Source of the DNA: Lineus longissimus
Taxonomy: Eukaryota; Nemertea; Pilidiophora; Heteronemertea; Lineidae
Length of the DNA stretch: 64,000 nt
Assembly (NCBI RefSeq): GCF_910592395.1
Contig: NC_088312.1
Location: forward strand, 17,555,292 to 17,619,291
Reading direction: 5' to 3'
A program made the position numbers and the translations under genes. The first letter of the stretch is position 1. Every line of letters begins with the position of its first letter. Shown here in pieces: positions 1 through 10,189 of this stretch. The notes under the pieces were generated by a model, which saw nothing but the letters and a program-made list of their open reading frames with translations, ran no database searches and was not told the origin of the DNA.

Positions 1-1097
1 ATTGCATTCTTTCTATCCAGCAGATGAACCAAACAAACTTTCCGTGAAACGCTATTCAAATGCATCCGAAACTAGTAAAGTCAAAGTTCTAAAGGTCAAC
101 AAATAGTTTGTTAGCGTACTTGTGATATTGCTTTTTTCCTTTGGACAACAGCAATGCTAAATCAATGTGAAATACTGTCAAAATGCGTTCTTTCCACTAG
201 GACAAAAGTAAGGGAAGGCTCTCAGTGGCCATACCAAATGCACTGAGCCTGCTCGGTCCTTGTCTAGTATTTCAATGGTGCAGGTTACTGAGACACTGTT
301 TATAGCAAGATCTTTGCACAAATAGTGTATAGTGTAATAAATTGTGTTGGTGAATTATGTGTGTGCAAGGTTTTTTTTTCCTTTGAAGGCCACTCATTCA
401 TGCAGTTTTCCTTGAATATCTCCAAAACTACTGAATTCCCCATTATGAAACTTTGTGGCCACATTGACCACATCATTGGCTAAAACTTCCTAAAGTTTGA
501 AAAAAATCGATCGATACTCATACCCTAAAAAAGTACGTCAAATGTCAAGGTCACATCAAATGACCTGGAAAAGTGGATGACCTTGGAAGGTCATCGTGTC
601 ACATATCAGTTGAAAGGGTATTGCCTACCCTTTCCAATGATACCAAATTCATGCTTCTCGGGTCCAGGAGTAGGGAGTATGGTCCGATTTCCAATGCGGG
701 GTTGCAAAATTAAGCCAAAACAGTCAGATTTTCAAAATGCTCTAGAGCCGTGAAAAAAAGACGGATGAAGCTATAATTTGGCATGTGGCCATTTCTTAGG
801 GGTGCCCACAAGTGTGCAAAATTAAACCAAAATCAGAGGGGGGTCGGCGAAAAATTGAGTGGAATGGCATGGAATGACCCTTTAATCAACATGACCATGT
901 ACCTGAAATTTGTTTAGGTACTGAAAAGAGTCTCTATAATTCAGATTTATCGATAGTTTTTTATAATATTGCGGAAATTTTGTGCACAAATTAGCGAAAG
1001 TTGGTGCTCGTCTCATGTCATTTTAGAGCGAGAAATTTGTTTCCGTCGATCTCTACCACTGAAAAATTGCTTGCATAGCTTCGAATTTTTGTGAAAA
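1..1097. other. non-coding stretch, no gene seen
   Basis: No open frame here carries a recognisable domain, and I see no convincing exon. The stretch from about 360 to 860 is phrased like the dispersed repeats found later in the window, with phrases such as caaggtcacatcaaatgacc near 547, so it may be an old diverged repeat copy. Nothing else is supported. Confidence 0.5.
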
Positions 1098-1365
1098 TAA
1101 GTATCTGAACTTGGTTTCAAATAGTCTATAGAGTTACCTTTGTGGTGATACATATGGTATGTGATAAATATTTGTAGAATTTGTGAAATTCGGTTTTCAA
1201 ACGTGCCGATGAAGCAAGCGATCTCGCGTGAATTTTGCAAGACCTGATATGTCGACCGGGTGTCAAAAATCACTCGCCTAAATTCAATTCAAAGATCAAA
1301 AATAATATCTGAACTTAGTTTCAAATAGCCTACGCAATTATCATTTCGGTGATATATAATGCATG
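1098..1365. repeat. diverged direct duplication, two copies about 200 bp apart
   Basis: A segment of about 65 bp starting with atctgaacttggtttcaaat near 1106 recurs near 1308 as atctgaacttagtttcaaat, and both copies run on into a ggtgatatata-like stretch. The copies differ at many positions, so the duplication is old. Function unknown; it may be the internal repeat of a decayed mobile element. Confidence 0.5.
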
Positions 1366-1449
1366 CATGTAATAATTGATTAATCTGCCTAAAACGCGCA
1401 ATTAAAACGGCGAAAGATCGTGATAAACACTCGGGTGGCGGTCGCACTA

Positions 1450-1508
1450 AATTACGGGGCAACTCGGCCTATTACCAACTCGGCCCACAACTCGGCCTGG
1501 GTTATGTG
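1450..1508 (-). repeat. GGCCGAGTTGG minisatellite cluster, copy 1
   Basis: Read on the minus strand this holds three units of ggccgagttg(g) separated by short spacers such as taata, preceded by ataaccca. The same cluster appears at 7585-7640 and 23488-23530 on the plus strand. Copies 1 and 2 sit in opposite orientation on either side of the LINE at 1510-7253, so they could be the ends of an element into which the LINE jumped. Confidence 0.6.
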
Positions 1509-1509
1509 G

Positions 1510-3800
1510 GATGTGAGAACTCTTGTTGACAACTTTATGACTAGGGATGCACGTGACATACATGTGGACGCTTTATCTGATGAATTCACAAACATACTTT
1601 TTGTGGCTGGACAGAAGTCTTTAAAGATTAAGTATGCAAACCATCCGGCAAAGAAAGCCAAAAAACTGAAAAATAAACCTTGGTTCTGTAATAATCTCAA
1701 GCTTCAAAAACGAGAGCTGAACAAGCTGGGTAGAAAATTAACAGAAAATCCACATGATCCTAACATACGGTCTAATTATTTTTCATCGCTGAAGAGATTC
1801 AAAAAATCTACTAAAGCTGCAAAAAAGAGCTTTGAGAACAGCTTTCTGGAAAAACTTAATGACGCTGACAGTCGGGACCAAAACCAATTTTGGAAAATTC
1901 TGAAAGAAATCAACAAGAGCCCAAACACACCAGTCGGCAATCAGATTACAGCTGATAGCTGGCATAGTTACTTTTCGTCCCTTCTAGTGAAAAATGATGG
2001 AAATGAAAAAGATAACGATTTTTTTGCAGAAACAAAAAAGAAACTTCAGCAGCAAAAGGGTCAGTTAGACTACTTTATATGTTTCAAAGAGGTGAAGACT
2101 GCAATTAGAAAACTATCAAATGGCAAAGCGTGTGGTGAAGACATGATTCTAAATGAAATGTTAAAAAATGGAATTGACTTTTTAGCACCTGCAATGGTCA
2201 AACTGTTCAACAAGGTTTTAGATACGGGCTCCTTTCCTGTTGCATGGAATACGGGTATTTTGTGTCCTATATATAAGAAAGGTGATACTAAAGAGTGTAA
2301 TAACTACAGAGGTATATGCCTGACAAGTTGCCTTGGCAAGGTTTTTATAATAGCATCATGGCCACCAGGCTACTGAAACTGAATGAGACATCACCTCTTA
2401 TCAGGAATAACCAAGCTGGCTTCAGGCCATCATTTCGCACAACTGAGCTTATACACACCTTGCGCAGTTTGCTACATAAATATGTAAAAACTGGTAAAAA
2501 GATACTCTTTTCTTGCTTTATAGACTTCAGGAAAGCTTTTGACAAGATTGATAGAAAAATACTACTCACCAAATTATTGAAAAAAGGGATAAATGGAAAA
2601 TACTTTGAAGTCATTGAATCAATGTATGATAATACTATGTATAAAGTTAGAACAGATGCAGGTTACTCTAAGTCGATCAAAGGTAACATCGGTATAAAAC
2701 AGGGAGACAACCTTAGCCCTCTCTTATTTGATATTTTCATTGATGATATCTGTGATGTATTCACTCCTGAATGTGACCCTGTAAAGCTATGTGACGCTGT
2801 ATTCAATTGTCTGTTATATGCTGATGATCTTCTACTTGTATCGGAAAGTGAGAAAGGGCTGCAGAAATGTCTGGATGGGTTAAGTCAGTTCTGTGTCCAA
2901 TCCAAACTAGAGGTCAATCTTGACAAAAGCAAAATCATGATATTCAGTCCATCAGGGAAAATTAAATCAAATGTGAAGTTTTCTGTGTACGGTAAAGTAC
3001 TTGATCTAGTACAGGAGTATAAATACTTAGGTATTACCTTCAGTAGCAATGGGTCTTTTTCAATAAATATCAAGGAGCTTTACACTAAAGCTTGTAGAGT
3101 CTATTTTAAAATCAGAGCAGAGCTCTTAAGAGAAAACATCCTATACCCAGAAATAATTATGAAACTCTTTAATGCTATTGTAAAGCCAATTCTAACTTAT
3201 GGATGTGAGGTTTAGGGGGCTGATTGCCTAAAGCTACTGAAAAATCCACAAACATCGAAAATTGATAAATACCCTTTTCAGATGTTACAAAATAGAATGT
3301 GTAAGCACATTTTATCGGTGGGCAAGTGTACCTCGAATATTGCCTCAAGATGTGAACTTGGGCTCTATCCCATTATTTATGATATTTTAAAATCAACACT
3401 GGGTCACTGGTCTTGGTTAAAATCACTTCCAGATGACAGAATTATAAAACAAGCGTACATGTGGGAGCTAGAACAACTGAAGCGATGTCCCTCTGGGTCA
3501 AAACACCTATGGACCTATAACATTAAAGAAATTTTAACTGACTCTAGCTTTGGAGGGCAATGGGAAGCACAATCATAACTATTGAAACAAAATGTTATTA
3601 AGAAAATACAAGAACATTATAGAAAGAAATATAACGAGTCCATTCCATCACAAATAGAAAACTATTCTTAATTAAGAACTTATAAGCATATGTATAATGG
3701 AAACCAAATACAACCATATTTGAAAAAGGGGACGCGAAGTAAATACCACTACTTGTTTTCATCTTTGAGGCTAAGTAGCCATAAGCTCCAAATCCAGAAG
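1510..3800 (+). pseudogene. LINE reverse transcriptase, broken
   Basis: Reverse transcriptase copies element RNA into DNA at the target site. A lysine-rich region precedes the palm. Visible RT motifs are NNYRGICLTS near 2300, FIDFRKAFDK (motif A, about 2517-2547), GIKQGDNLSPLLF (motif B, about 2692) and LLYADDLLL (motif C, about 2811-2837), so the catalytic aspartates survive. A frameshift at the T run near 2342-2347 moves reading from one frame to the next. A TAG at 3213-3215 interrupts a CEVWGAD-like motif, and further stops follow at 3576 and 3669. No intact start remains: the frame runs back into the flanking minisatellite. The copy cannot make an active protein. Confidence 0.85.
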
Positions 3801-3859
3801 TATTAAGGTAGCAGGAAGGGTTGGGCGTTTGTGGTTTCTGAGTCTGAGTGGGTTGGTGT

Positions 3860-3923
3860 CTGTTGACTGTGCTTTAAGAGAGACTAGGCATGGCGCCAGT
3901 CTCTCTTAAAGCACAGTCAACAG
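3860..3923. repeat. perfect inverted repeat, 26-bp arms, 12-nt loop
   Basis: The left arm 3860-3885 and right arm 3898-3923 are exact reverse complements around the loop aggcatggcgcc. The arms contain ttaagagagact, which resembles the outer end of the neighbouring inverted-repeat element. Two transposon ends joined head to head would produce this. The transcribed RNA would form a strong hairpin. Confidence 0.9.
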
Positions 3924-3945
3924 GCATTTGGTCTCAGTATTTGGG
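3884..3945 (+). repeat. 62-bp direct repeat, copy 1 (copy 2 at 4238-4299)
   Basis: The segment starting ctaggcatggcgccagtc recurs at 4238-4299 with a single difference (ggtctcag versus ggtcttag). Copy 1 includes the loop and right arm of the 3860-3923 hairpin; copy 2 lacks the left arm. Confidence 0.9.
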
Positions 3946-4160
3946 TTTTGATTGCCATGACTGTACCCCTGTAAAAGTCAGAGGAGGAGAAGTTTGGAAT
4001 GATGAAAGCATTGAAGAAGAAGAAATGTTATTATTGAGGAAAGCAAAATTTATTATGAGACTAGAAGGCAGTGTCCTGATTTGATTATTTTGAAAATGGC
4101 GGTCTGAACACATTAAAAGGTGGAACATGGCATTTTATCGACTTTGAAGTGTTCTGCAGT

Positions 4161-5438
4161 TAAAGGGAGACTATAGGCAGCAGCTAGGTAGGCAAGATAA
4201 AGTCATACAAATTTGCCAATAGGGGTCAGTCATATCTCTAGGCATGGCGCCAGTCTCTCTTAAAGCACAGTCAACAGGCATTTGGTCTTAGTATTTGGGT
4301 AAGTACAGAATCAAGGCAGCTCAGAGAGCAATGATTGAACGATGCTGTTGACAAGTCCAAGGATACTGCATCAGTCACGACCAACTTCTCATCAGAAAGC
4401 GTCACCACCAGCATATTCAATGTTCAGTTCCAACCTGTACCAGTCCAATGCACGCCTGTCATGGTCAGCAGTGGTCAGCTTAGCGCGATATGGAACATTC
4501 TTCCGAAACTCAAGCGAGGGAAGTCTGCTCATTAGCCTATCTCGCGCACTGCTCCTTCTTGTGAAACATCGTAGTGAAATCGTGGTACAGTGGGGCGTCC
4601 TCGAGGATTGCAGCTGGTCGGACAGACGTGAGGTGGAATGTGGGCGGCTGCACTTCTTCGTTGATGTGCGATGGCAGATAGCACAGTTGTTGCGTTGCAT
4701 GACAGCTGAAAGTGAATGTGATATCATAGAACTGAGGCGTTTGCAATGAGACTATAGGTGAAGTAGAAGCAAGGAGTGAAATGGGCCATCTTCCAGTGAC
4801 TAATATACAGAGTAAGGGCACTGGGTGTTGTTAGATTCAGCATTGAATGTATTCCTCGTACAAGCGTGAATAGTGTGGACATACAGTGAGAGGTGAGAGA
4901 CCCCTATTGACTACTTCTTGTAACTTTATCTTGGATATTATATTAGTATTGAACTTCTAGCCATGGAATATGAAGAAATTGAAGTTGTTGGCATGGAATA
5001 TGAAAAATTATTCAACGGTGAAAGACATTATTCCATGAGGCTTTGCCGTGATCGCAAAGGACGCGACGCGATTGGTTCACATGCTAATGAGGTATGAAAA
5101 TGATAATTACCTCTATAATGCTACTTGGATAGCGACTGTGTCGTTGATTGCAACAGTGGTCGATGTCAATGTGTGCCTGTAATGTCAATGAAGTATGATG
5201 AGGTGATGACGATAGTGCAATTATTAAATATTGGCAAGAGATCATACTACAACATAGGTCTTGTTTTTGACAGATGACTGTGCGACATTCCCATTGGGTC
5301 TTGTTAGAGTCAGCGCTGCATGTATTCCTTGTACAAGCTTGAATAGTTGTGACGGACTTTGAGGGGTAAGAGACCCCTATCGGCTACTTCGTCTAACTTT
5401 ATCCTGCCTACCTAGCTGCTAGCAATAGTGCCCCTTTA
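4161..5438. mobile_element. non-autonomous DNA transposon with about 65-bp terminal inverted repeats
   Basis: The left end 4165-4228 and the reverse complement of 5372-5434 align over about 65 bp at roughly three quarters identity, sharing agcagctaggtaggca, gataaagt and ataggggtc. The left end is preceded by TTAA and the right end is followed by tttatc, so a TTAA target is possible but not exact. No open frame within it looks like a transposase. The internal duplication (4825-5280 versus 5295-5645) overlaps its right end. Confidence 0.55.
4451..4584 (+). repeat. 134-bp direct repeat, copy 1 (copy 2 at 6292-6424)
   Basis: Both copies start cacgcctgtcat and end gtagtgaaatcgt, and differ at only a handful of positions (about 94% identical by eye). 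They lie about 1.84 kb apart inside the insertion that splits the LINE. They could be long terminal repeats of a small decayed element or a duplicated block. No primer-binding site or polypurine tract could be recognised. Confidence 0.75.
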
Positions 5439-5645
5439 TCAAGAGTGAAACCCACTGTGCGGGGCTAAGAAATTACCTTTATAATCCTAGTTGGATAACC
5501 ACTGTGTAGATGATTTGAAGAGTGCTCTGTGGATGTGTGCCTGTAATGTCAATGAAAGTATCATGAGGTGATGACGATAGTGGAATGACGAAATATTGGA
5601 AAGAGATCTATTCCTAGAAGAACATATGTCCTGTTTTGACTAGGT
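4825..5645 (+). repeat. diverged tandem duplication of a block of about 400 bp
   Basis: Unit 4825-5280 recurs as 5295-5645. Shared landmarks are tgtattcc(t/c)(t/c)gtacaagc, gagacccctat, gtgtgcctgtaatgtcaatg and gaggtgatgacgatagtg, in the same order in both units. Substitutions and small gaps are frequent. Non-coding. Confidence 0.65.
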
Positions 5646-6291
5646 GGTGCATTTTAGAATCAGCAGTGAGCACGGTGTCGAAAGTATTGTTATAGGGCCT
5701 TCCCTAGGCCCATGGGGTTAAATTTACAATCCACGATTGAAAAGACGTAGTTTGATCGCATTCAACTATAAATCCATTGAACAGTTGTAAACACAAGTGA
5801 AATAGACCAAAACAAGTGATTTTGGGGCTTTGGTTTAGACGCATGCGCCACATGCGCCATGCGGGCTAAACGGTTCATGTGAACTTGTTGACATCTACAT
5901 GATCTAGTGCTGTTATTGGTCATGGTACATGGTAGGCCTAATCATCATGGCTATATGTTTCAGAAAAAGCTCGGAGTAAAATGAACAGCCGATGAATAAT
6001 GACGTTGTTCATGTTTACCATGTTTACTAGCACATAGCCATAGGGTATGCACTGGCCAGTGCACTTTCTGCACGTCGTCATGGTCATGTACGTGATACAT
6101 TGCATATTTTGTTTTTTGAATGCGCATGCTTTTTAGGCAAAATCACTTGTACCAACACTAATGAATAATGTCTTCTTATCCCTATGACTCCATACACAGT
6201 GAGGGCATTGTCCCATTCCCATCAAATGGTAACTTATTGTACCGTATGGGCGGTATTAGGGTGGAAGTTGGGGAGCAGATACCTACCGTTG
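5646..6291. other. rest of the nested insertion, no gene seen
   Basis: AT-rich sequence without a supportable exon. A cluster of cgccacatgcgccatgcg near 5847 is a short imperfect repeat. Nothing further is supported. Confidence 0.4.
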
Positions 6292-6819
6292 CACGCCTGT
6301 CATAATCAGCAGTGATGAGCTTAGCGCGATATGGAACATTCTTCAGAAACTCAAGCGAGGGAAGTCTGCTCATTAGCATATCTCGCGCACTGCTCCTTCT
6401 TGTGAAACATCGTAGTGAAATCGTAATGGAAAACGTCTGGCTTTGCGCCAGACGTTGAGACTAATAAGTGAAGAACTAATAGGTAAAGAACTTCTACTTG
6501 CGCGAGACTGCTCTGATAAAATTATCATTGCAGAGACTACGATGACGTACACATATATTTTTTACAATCAAAAATGCCCTCAAAAGACGACATGGAATGA
6601 TTATTTTATTGATATTTCCTACTATATACCTTCCAATTATCACTTTATACAAATAGATCGGCGTTAGGTCGCATGCTTTTCTTTCCTGGTGACACTATAA
6701 AGCAAAATAGTTGCAACCCCGTAAATGCGCTATAAGTCCAATAATAAGTGACGGTGACCCGTTATAAATGTTTCGCCAGCTTCGCTTTTTTGCCGCTACG
6801 CGGCGCGTTGGGCCCTAGC

Positions 6820-7104
6820 GTCGAGGTGGGCAGGTATATAAAACAAAAGCCTGAAGAGAGACTGTGCTTGCTCTGTAGAAATGATGTAGAGAATGAAGTT
6901 CATTTCTTTATGCAATGTACAAAATATGCACAAATTCGCACTGATTACCTTGAATACATTCATACCTTAATTGATTTAAAGGGATTAACAGATTTAGAGA
7001 AACTCTGTAAAATTCTGAATTCTGAGACACAATCCGTTATAATTAAAACAGGAAAATACTTGAAATCTATATGGGATTTAAGAAGTAGTTTACTTCTGAC
7101 ATAA
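6820..7104 (+). pseudogene. C-terminal zinc-knuckle segment of the same LINE
   Basis: From about 6820 the frame encodes VEVGRYIKQKPEERLCLLC followed by a C-x2-C-x8-H-x4-C knuckle (CLLC ... H ... C) and a helical tail that ends in a TAA stop at 7104. This is the usual C-terminus of many ORF2-type LINE proteins, thought to help bind RNA or DNA. It continues the protein that broke off at about 3800. The open frame upstream of 6820 (from 6748) belongs to the inserted sequence and should not be counted as coding. Confidence 0.8.
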
Positions 7105-7216
7105 CACTTGCTCTTTCCTGTATACTCTACTGTATTTTCTTTCCCGTTATATATCCTGTATTTTGTGCTGTATTCTGTATTCTGTATTTTGCCATAGTAT
7201 CCTTGTATACATTAAG

Positions 7217-7253
7217 CGCAATAAAATATTATTATTAAAAAAATATTATTATT
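7217..7253 (+). terminator. LINE 3' end: polyadenylation signal and ATT-rich tail
   Basis: An aataaa followed by tattattattaaaaaaatattattatt closes the LINE. Tails of this type mark the 3' end of a LINE and set its right boundary. Confidence 0.7.
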
Positions 7254-7587
7254 ATAAATCATCGGTTTATTGGCATAAGTTTTCCTTATATTGTTTTTTT
7301 TTGTTGCTATATAGGCCTACTATTTATTCATTCCTGTTGGAAATTTGAAGAGAATTCATCAAGATTTGGAGGATAAATCCATGAAATCACAGTCATGAAT
7401 GTGCATTTGGAGTGCTACCGCGACTTTTCCACACTCGCCGCCGTTATTTCATGGATTTCTCCTTCAAATTCCAATAAATTTTCTTCAAATTTCCAACAGG
7501 AATGAATACATAGTAGGCCTATATATACCAACAAAAAACAAAAAAATATAAGAAAAACTTATGCCAATAAACCAATGATTTATAACC
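7248..7587. mobile_element. foldback element with arms of about 140 bp
   Basis: The left arm (about 7249-7396) and right arm (about 7443-7587) are near-perfect reverse complements, sharing tttattggcataagtttt, ataggcctactat and ttcattcctgttggaaattt. The loop is about 45 nt and GC-richer. There is no coding sequence. It sits exactly at the LINE tail, so it probably inserted into the (ATT)n stretch; tataaat occurs at both outer edges. Confidence 0.85.
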
Positions 7588-7640
7588 CAGGCCGAGTTGG
7601 TAGGCCGAGTTGGTAATAGGCCGAGTTGGTCATACACACC
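7585..7640 (+). repeat. GGCCGAGTTGG minisatellite cluster, copy 2
   Basis: Preceded by ataaccca, three units of ggccgagttggt(aata) follow. It is inverted relative to copy 1 at 1450-1508 and parallel to copy 3 at 23488-23530. Confidence 0.7.
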
Positions 7641-8712
7641 TAAATAACGACCGGTAGGGCCCGGCGTCTGGCGGAGAAAAAAAGTAGCGCCCGGAGGTTG
7701 AAACGGGATTTTTATGCACTTTTAACTGTATATATATGTTGTTTGGATGTATTTCTAACAGTTCTGTAACTTTGATGACCAAGCTTGCGCCCAAAGTTGG
7801 TAAAATTGATGCTTGTTTATGGACTGCGCTAGCGACCGGAGAATTCGCCGTCGGCCATTTTGACTACGGTCCCTGAGTCGTTGTGGATGGCAATTTTGCA
7901 ACAAATTTCGTCATTTACGTTTGTTTACAATTATTTTGAAAGTCACATTATGACATCGTAGTATGAATCCCACTGCAGTTTCGTTACGCAGCAATGCTCA
8001 TGTTTTTGGTTTGCAATCCTGTACTGTCTGTACACTGCGCTGTGCATGGCTGTACTGTAGCTCATAGCTGTAAAAAAGACAAAAACCATAGCCTAGCCCT
8101 ATAGGACAGGCTTAGAGTATAACTCAACAGGCCCTCATGATTCATTTGATGGACACCTTATTTGATAGTACCTCATCATTAAGTCCACTAGATCCTGTTC
8201 TGTCACATGTCGTAGACGATAGACAATTTTCAAAAATGTAGTACACCACTCGCTCATCTTTAAGCCCAGCTCTCCGCTCACATCATGTGGGCACGGTTGG
8301 CTGTTGAGTGTTATGGTTCAGTCTGTGAGACTAATTTAAAGAGGTTACACTTTTATTTTGAATTGGAAAACAGCCCACAGGACTGACTTTTCACTGAGTA
8401 ATAAGTGTGCCCTTCGAAGGTTAAGTCTCTTTCTGGATTTGCTTATATAAATGCCTTGTTCAGGATATCATCTGACCGATGCCTGATCAAGCACAGACTG
8501 TATCCGGTGGTGTACATTTCCCCGTCTATGTCACCCTTTTTTATTCAGTCAGTGTTAATTTCTCTTCTCTTTTTTTACAGATCAACTGTTGTTGGTTATT
8601 GCAAGAGGAGCCGTTGGCACATTTCAAGTCCAGGAAAGCACTTGCTGTTCCCACATTCAGAGTAAGGTGTGCTTACTCGTTTTACTGCTTTCCATTCCCG
8701 GAGAGCGTTATC
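7641..8712. other. non-coding stretch with one doubtful exon
   Basis: Mostly featureless. A possible exon at about 8581-8662 has a good acceptor (tctctttttttacag) and a gtaagg donor and is open in the frame INCCWLLQEEPLAHFK, but nothing supports its translation. No other gene is seen. Confidence 0.3.
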
Positions 8713-8796
8713 AAATATCTGCCGCAGGGCAACAAATATCTGCCGCAAGGCGCTTCAAATATCTGCCGAAAGGCATCAAATATCTGCCGCACCAAT
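8713..8796 (+). repeat. short tandem repeat, four units of 20-23 bp
   Basis: The core aaatatctgccgc(a)aggc repeats four times (starts near 8713, 8734, 8757 and 8778), with unit lengths drifting from 20 to 23 bp. Read in several frames it produces artefactual repetitive peptides. Confidence 0.85.
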
Positions 8797-9289
8797 AAAG
8801 TTCATTTTGTTAACCAACTCTTTATCTTCTTTTCTTCACATACAAAAAAGACCGTCCCAAACATTCGGCTGTGCACTTCATCAATGTCCAGACAACAGTC
8901 GGTTCATTTGACCATTGTAAAGCACCAGGCCCCACCTCACAAAATACACTGTAATAATTATGTACCTTGTGTCCATGTGCATGTTATTAGTTCCACCTAC
9001 GCTGCATGAAGACAAGGACTCCACTCTTTGACGTTACCACACAACTCCTTGACGTCATCACACACCCCACTACTGCAACGGCAATAGAAATGACTTTACG
9101 TCATAATACCAGGGTGACGTCAACTCAGTACTTCAGCATGCACTGATATAGCAAGAAGGTCTTTCGCATCAGCACTTCTGCGTGCTAGACGTTATAGCTT
9201 CACGTTGCCTCATAATAACGGTACCGACACACACTTGGCCCTTGCCTTCACCTATCCATTTCAGCTGAGCGCCAGGCCCTTGGGCCTCT
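8797..9289. other. non-coding stretch with repeat end
   Basis: No gene seen. Near 9262-9288 it contains ccaggcccttgggcctcttg, a phrase also present at 58384-58403 next to another dispersed repeat, so this is probably the boundary of a dispersed repeat. Confidence 0.4.
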
Positions 9290-9954
9290 TGTTTTTTATG
9301 CGCGCCCCCCCCCCTCATTTCGCAGTCCTCACAGTATGTCAGTGTTGGTTCAGCAGTTGTTTTGGCAAAGACATGTTTTTTTGGAGTTTCTGAAACCTAG
9401 AGCGCTACTCAATAGGCAGCTAACAAGAAACTATGCATTTACTGTTGTTGCCGACGTATGTGTACACTGAACTTGGGATGTGCGTCGGCCCCGTGTTGAA
9501 ATGCCGTCCAGTGCCAGTTGGTGCGTTTTTCGCTAATTTGTGCAAAATTCAACATATCTCAAAAGTTCAATGGTTGACCCTCGGGTTTTTTTTAATTTTT
9601 GTGTAGCGTAACCAACTGTCTTTCATGGAAGAATGGTCACTGTAAGAATTATTCAGGAAGAAATGTATAATATTTGGGTTTTTTGTGATTGTCCGGCCCA
9701 ATTGGCAATATTGCAATTTGGGATGGTGAACAGAGCTAGGAGCAAATGCGACGCTTATGATTTATTTAAAGAAACAAAATGCCCGATTTAACATCCTGCA
9801 GAATCAGGGGAATTGTGCATTTCCAGTGATATACGACACAAATGGGTTGTCCTCATTCATTCACTTTGGAAACGCGTTTTAAAATAGATGTTACGTCCTG
9901 TTAATGGGGCACGTCATCATCGCGTACATTTGGGAAAAACTCCCTAACGAGACC
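9290..9954 (-). mobile_element. MITE with GGTCTC ends, copy 1 (left end damaged)
   Basis: About 660 bp aligns as reverse complement to 22795-23475 at roughly 90% identity. The intact right end reads tccctaacgagacc, the reverse complement of ggtctcgttaggga. The other terminus is missing, replaced by a C-rich run near 9306. No coding sequence. It lies directly against dispersed-repeat sequence beginning at 9955. Confidence 0.85.
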
Positions 9955-10189
9955 TATGGCACGTTTCTTAACCACTAAAGCTATGAACTTGAAATTTGGT
10001 ACACATAACTCCTTATGTCATGTAACCTCTCACACTGAATTTCGGTCTGATCTGGTTCTCAACTTTGCCACCAGGAGGCCAAAACTAAAATAGGTAAAAA
10101 GTGCAATATCTCGTTTTTTAGTGACTTGTTTTTTATGATATTCTTATGGTACTTACTCCAAGCAAGAATACATTACGTCGTACCGCCTT
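9955..10189 (+). repeat. dispersed repeat, left part, split by a LINE
   Basis: Contains the family phrases tatggcacgtttcttaac, gaacttgaaatttggtacac and gtgcaatatctcg. It stops at gtaccgcctttac, where the LINE 3' tail begins. The homologous uninterrupted sequence is at about 58405-58490, and the repeat resumes at 11878. Confidence 0.8.

Larger units (their letters stand above)
3801..6819. mobile_element. composite nested insertion inside the LINE
   Basis: This separates the two coding halves of the LINE. It has no convincing coding region. It is built of several repeated blocks: a perfect 26-bp-arm hairpin, a 62-bp direct repeat, an element with inverted ends at 4161-5438, a diverged tandem duplication, and a 134-bp direct repeat about 1.84 kb apart. 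Several block ends read ttaaagRGAGACTa, which suggests non-autonomous DNA transposons that target TTAA (Kolobok-like or piggyBac-like), but no transposase is present to settle it. Confidence 0.6.
1510..7253 (+). mobile_element. 5'-truncated non-LTR retrotransposon (LINE), interrupted
   Basis: The element begins inside its protein-coding region, has lost its endonuclease, and ends with a 3' UTR, an aataaa signal near 7220 and an (ATT)n tail. The reverse transcriptase half occupies about 1510-3800. The C-terminal zinc-knuckle segment resumes at about 6820 after a foreign insertion of about 3 kb. The two halves join sensibly: 3776-3800 encodes LSSHKLQIQ, and 6820 resumes with VEVGRY and PEERLCLLC, the usual order in such LINEs. 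Clade uncertain (Jockey/CR1/Rex1-like). Confidence 0.8.

Noticed and set aside
1420-1509. Start of the LINE frame at a GTG near 1420
   Set aside because: This part lies in the flanking minisatellite; the element begins at about 1510 and is 5'-truncated, so no real start exists.
4335-4821. Overlapping open frames of 66-135 codons on both strands
   Set aside because: The area is part of a repeated non-coding block (copied at 6292-6424), and none of the readings is preserved between copies.
8713-8796. CRISPR-like array
   Set aside because: Four diverging short units with no spacers in a eukaryotic genome; it is a simple tandem repeat.
8479-9009. A 176-codon frame spanning the tandem repeat
   Set aside because: It has repetitive translation from the 20-23 bp units, no domain, and no splice support beyond one weak exon.
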